A DNA stretch of 40,298 bases from a virus. The notes under the pieces are model-generated. The model worked only from the letters and a program-made list of their open reading frames with translations. It was not told where the DNA came from and made no database searches. Position 1 is the first letter of the stretch; each line of letters opens with the position of its first letter. Location: the IMG/VR virus record IMGVR_UViG_3300033148_009356, positions 1-40,298 of that record. One strand, given 5' to 3'. This document shows positions 38,274-40,298 of the stretch, piece by piece. The position numbers and the translations under genes are program-made.

Positions 38274-38523
38274 AATTCAACAAAAGCTATCAAAAAAAGG
38301 TTGGAAAGGGGACTATGACATTCAAACAGACACTTATACAATAACAAACAAAAAAGGACTAAAAATAAGTTTCTCTCGTATTTTAATAACTGGTGGAAAA
38401 TGTTATTCTGAAGATTCTGACACTGTTTTTGAAGTGAGTCCAATGCCGTTAAAAGAATTTATTAAATTATGTGAAGAAGAATTTGAAAGAATAGGGGGTA
38501 AAAAAAATGGGCAGAAAAATTAA
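38266..38523 (+). CDS. hypothetical protein, 85 aa
   Basis: An 85-residue protein with helix (DKIQQKLSKKGWKGDYDI), strands (TYTITNKKGLKISFSRILIT) and a helical acidic part (LKEFIKLCEEEFERIGG). The end overlaps the next glycosyltransferase start by 17 bases. No family is recognised. Confidence 0.5.
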   Translation: MDKIQQKLSKKGWKGDYDIQTDTYTITNKKGLKISFSRILITGGKCYSEDSDTVFEVSPMPLKEFIKLCEEEFERIGGKKNGQKN

Positions 38524-39541
38524 CATGCTGAAGCACGCAGTGTTCAACCCGTACAGGAAACGACTGTGGAGCATCAAGCAAAACCCGCCAACAATCCTTG
38601 TAGCGACATATATTCACGAGTACAAAGACTATTCTTTTAATGCTTGGACTGACAGAATGCTTGAAATAATCCAAAACTATAAGTCCTTTGTGAACAAGCC
38701 GGTTAAAATAGACCTGCTTGTGGTTGACAATTCTGATGGAGAAAAATACTTTGATTCAATCAAGAAAAGATTGAGAAAAAAACTTGACTGCATTGGAATT
38801 GGCTCGGATATTTGGGTGGAGAGAGTGAATGGTTTCAGGAACACTCGCAAAAAGCAATGGGCTTCTCAAAAACTAATCTGGGAGTTTTCCTTAAAGCACC
38901 ATTATGATTACCTTTTTCTGGTTGAGTCTGATGTGTTTCCACCAGCTCACGCTTTGCAGGAACTGTTAAAGTTCAACAAGCGAATTATTTCCGGAGTATA
39001 TTCTTTGAAGAACAAGGAAACCTATGAAGCACATAAAAAGTTTTTAGAAAAAGAAAAAGAACTGGGCAAATGGAGTGATGAAGAAATTGGTGACATTCTC
39101 TGTATTATTCCATACATGCCTAAGCGACCTATTCACAGAAAACGGTTTAATGAAATGGTTGAAAGGATTGAACGCAAGCAATATGGGCATTGCGTGAGAG
39201 TCTTTGCTTGCGGGCTTGGAGTTATTTTAATCAAACGAGAGGTTTTGCGAAAGGCTTTTCCTGAAACAACTGATAAGAATTTTTTAGATTGGTTGAAGAA
39301 ACTGAGGCAGGTTGCTCGAGGCACTGCTTTGGAACGCAAATTGAATGGTTTGGAGAATTATTTGATTAATGACTTGAATAACTTGATTAAGTCTCATCAA
39401 GTCATTTTGGATTCAAAGATTCATCCTGATACAAACTTTCATGTGAACTGTGAGCGCTTGGGCATTGCAAGGTTTGTGGACCCGTATTTGGATTGTTTTC
39501 ACTGGCGTTCTAATTGGAAGGATTGTCCGATTGACAGGTGA
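38507..39541 (+). CDS. GT-A glycosyltransferase (large)
   Basis: A 344-residue protein. PPTILVATYIHEYKDYSF near 27-44 and DLLVVDNSDGEKYFDS near 69-84 are the GT-A nucleotide side, DYLFLVESDVFPP near 130-142 the metal-binding site (ESD in place of DxD), and CGLGVILIKREVLRKAF near 237-253 the later strand. The ATG has GGGGGTAAA upstream. A 40-residue charged helical insertion (about 165-215) is unusual. Sugar and acceptor unknown. Confidence 0.72.
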   Translation: MGRKINMLKHAVFNPYRKRLWSIKQNPPTILVATYIHEYKDYSFNAWTDRMLEIIQNYKSFVNKPVKIDLLVVDNSDGEKYFDSIKKRLRKKLDCIGIGSDIWVERVNGFRNTRKKQWASQKLIWEFSLKHHYDYLFLVESDVFPPAHALQELLKFNKRIISGVYSLKNKETYEAHKKFLEKEKELGKWSDEEIGDILCIIPYMPKRPIHRKRFNEMVERIERKQYGHCVRVFACGLGVILIKREVLRKAFPETTDKNFLDWLKKLRQVARGTALERKLNGLENYLINDLNNLIKSHQVILDSKIHPDTNFHVNCERLGIARFVDPYLDCFHWRSNWKDCPIDR

Positions 39542-39569
39542 TTTGAATTGAAGTGGAAGAAAGGGAAGG

Positions 39570-39785
39570 TTGAGGGAAGTGAAAATTGATGCTAAGTGGT
39601 GCCCTAAGTGCCAAAGGATTGGTGTTGAAAAAGTACTGGACAATACTCCACAAAAGGTTGACATTTTTCATCAGTGCAGTTATTGTGGCGCCCAGTTTCA
39701 CTTGGATTCAAAAACTGGAAAGTTTGTGCCCAGAACTTCTTATCAGCAAGGCAGGGTTTACAGAGTTTGGAGGGGGCAAAGATGA
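39570..39785 (+). CDS. zinc-ribbon miniprotein, 71 aa
   Basis: A 71-residue protein with CPKCQRIGVEK at 11-21 and CSYCGAQFHLD near 36-46, a four-Cys ribbon, and a basic C-terminus (RVYRVWRGQR). There is no ATG: the frame begins TTG at 39570 with GGGAAGG upstream, or GTG at 39579. The next tiny frame overlaps its stop (AAGATGAG). Confidence 0.55.
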   Translation: MREVKIDAKWCPKCQRIGVEKVLDNTPQKVDIFHQCSYCGAQFHLDSKTGKFVPRTSYQQGRVYRVWRGQR

Positions 39786-39838
39786 GAGATAAAGTAAGTG
39801 CGTTGAGAGAAAAGAAAATGAAGGAGTTGGAAAAGTGA
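39782..39838 (+). CDS. 18-residue charged peptide
   Basis: The ATG overlaps the ribbon stop, and the frame (MRDKVSALREKKMKELEK) ends at a TGA that overlaps the next GTG start. It could be a short coupling ORF rather than a functional protein. Confidence 0.3.
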   Translation: MRDKVSALREKKMKELEK

Positions 39839-40298
39839 CAAAGTTTTTTGAAGAGGATTTGGTGTTAAAAAAAGACACTGTGTTTGAAGAAGGAATTGAG
39901 GTAAATGGAAATATCTATGGAAAAAATGGAGAGAAATATAATCTAACAGTAAGAGGGAATATTTCAGCAGGAGATATTTCAGCAGGAGATATTTCAGCAG
40001 GAAGCAAGGGATATTTCAGCACGGGATATTTCAGCACAGGATATTTCAGCAGGAGATATTTCAGCAGGAGATATTTCAGCAGGAGATATTTCAGCATTGG
40101 ATATTTCAGCATTGGATATTTCAGCAAAGAATATTTCAGCATGGGATATTTTTGCATTGGACATTTCAGCACGGGATATTTCAGCAAAGAATATTTCAGC
40201 ACAGGATATTTCAGCAGAAGATATTTCAGCATTGGATATTTCAGCAAAGAATATTTCTGCTAAAAAAATTAATTACTATGCTTTTTGCATTGCTTATG
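39835..40298 (+). CDS. bactofilin-like/pentapeptide-repeat protein, frame-shifted and cut by the window
   Basis: From the GTG at 39835 the first part (FFEEDLVLKKDTVFEEGIEV to NGNIYGKNGEKYNLTVRG) is a bactofilin-like beta start, then ISAGD repeats. In the annotated frame the repeat DNA from about 40010 reads YFSxG and stops at 40263. One base later it reads DISAx/NISAx for 16 units plus a closing NISAKKINYYAFCIAY, open to the window end. Third-position changes (TCA/TCT, GCA/GCT) and a fully variable x codon favour the DISAx frame, so a one-base insertion at 40001-40012 is inferred. The fold would be a beta-helix. Confidence 0.7.
39961..40260 (+). repeat. 15-base tandem repeats (ATTTCAGCAnnnGAT)
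   Basis: About twenty copies of a 15-base unit code pentapeptide repeats. The period is 15 bases throughout, except for a 22-base step between 39990 and 40012 that moves the codon phase by one base. Confidence 0.9.

Noticed and set aside
39915-40247. Minus-strand 110-codon frame of LKYPML-type repeats
   Set aside because: It is the mirror of the 15-base tandem repeats; a repeat with a period divisible by three leaves other frames open by chance.
39961-40260. Possible CRISPR array
   Set aside because: Units are 15 bases with no unique spacers, and they encode pentapeptide repeats.
40278-40298. ATG-started frame at the right edge (MLFALLM)
   Set aside because: Only seven codons are visible and the DNA is better read as the end of the DISAx frame of the repeat gene.
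1-40298. tRNA, rRNA, integrase, attachment sites, terminal repeats
   Set aside because: Looked for and not recognised; terminal identity between window ends was not seen, so circularity cannot be claimed.

Overview
The window reads as most of the genome of a tailed, double-stranded DNA virus (Caudoviricetes type, long-tailed siphovirus layout) that probably infects an archaeon. The virion evidence is direct: terminase large subunit, portal, HK97-type prohead protease and capsid protein, head-tail connectors, tail tube, a two-frame tail chaperone pair, tape measure, baseplate and fibre genes lie in the usual order between 15.5 and 32.3 kb. The archaeal assignment is an inference. Several start codons lie 23-28 bases downstream of TATA-like boxes, so the mRNAs would be leaderless. 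The replication genes include a divergent MCM-like AAA+ helicase next to a possible Sm/Lsm-like protein. Shine-Dalgarno sites are also common. No integrase, DNA polymerase, tRNA, rRNA or CRISPR array was seen.

Layout. (1) 1-1.3 kb: small unknown and zinc-binding genes, one with 18-residue repeats. (2) 1.3-10.5 kb, plus strand: a nearly gapless cassette of sugar and glycan genes (two single-domain and one two-domain glycosyltransferase, three NAD-dependent sugar epimerase/reductases, an RmlC-like cupin, a methyltransferase, a P-loop/methyltransferase fusion) plus a DNA methyltransferase. (3) 10.6-14.7 kb, minus strand: an early-type operon with an AAA+ ATPase, zinc-finger proteins and acidic proteins, ending in a hairpin/T-run terminator. 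(4) 14.7-15.5 kb: an 825-base non-coding divergent region with inverted repeats, CGTATTACG motifs and a possible structured RNA. (5) 15.5-32.3 kb, plus strand: a ribbon-helix-helix regulator, packaging, head, tail and fibre genes. (6) 32.3-33.8 kb: a transglutaminase-like protein and three small membrane proteins, a plausible lysis or exit cassette. (7) 33.8-36.5 kb: Lsm-like, MCM-like helicase and a possible OB-fold protein, then a terminator. (8) 36.6-40.3 kb: an HTH protein, two more GT-A glycosyltransferases, zinc-ribbon miniproteins and a pentapeptide-repeat protein that runs off the end.

The most notable observations are these. A canonical A AAA AAG slippery heptamer would fuse the two tail chaperone frames. 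A 9-base palindrome, CGTATTACG or a one-base variant, occurs at six intergenic sites, three of them just downstream of TATA-like boxes; one of these precedes the ribbon-helix-helix gene, which suggests autoregulation. Two almost identical leaderless promoters precede portal and protease. Three or four genes (fibre, pentapeptide protein, 18-residue-repeat protein) appear broken by single-base shifts. These shifts may be sequencing or assembly indels, decay, or recoding, and they affect how the genes should be read.
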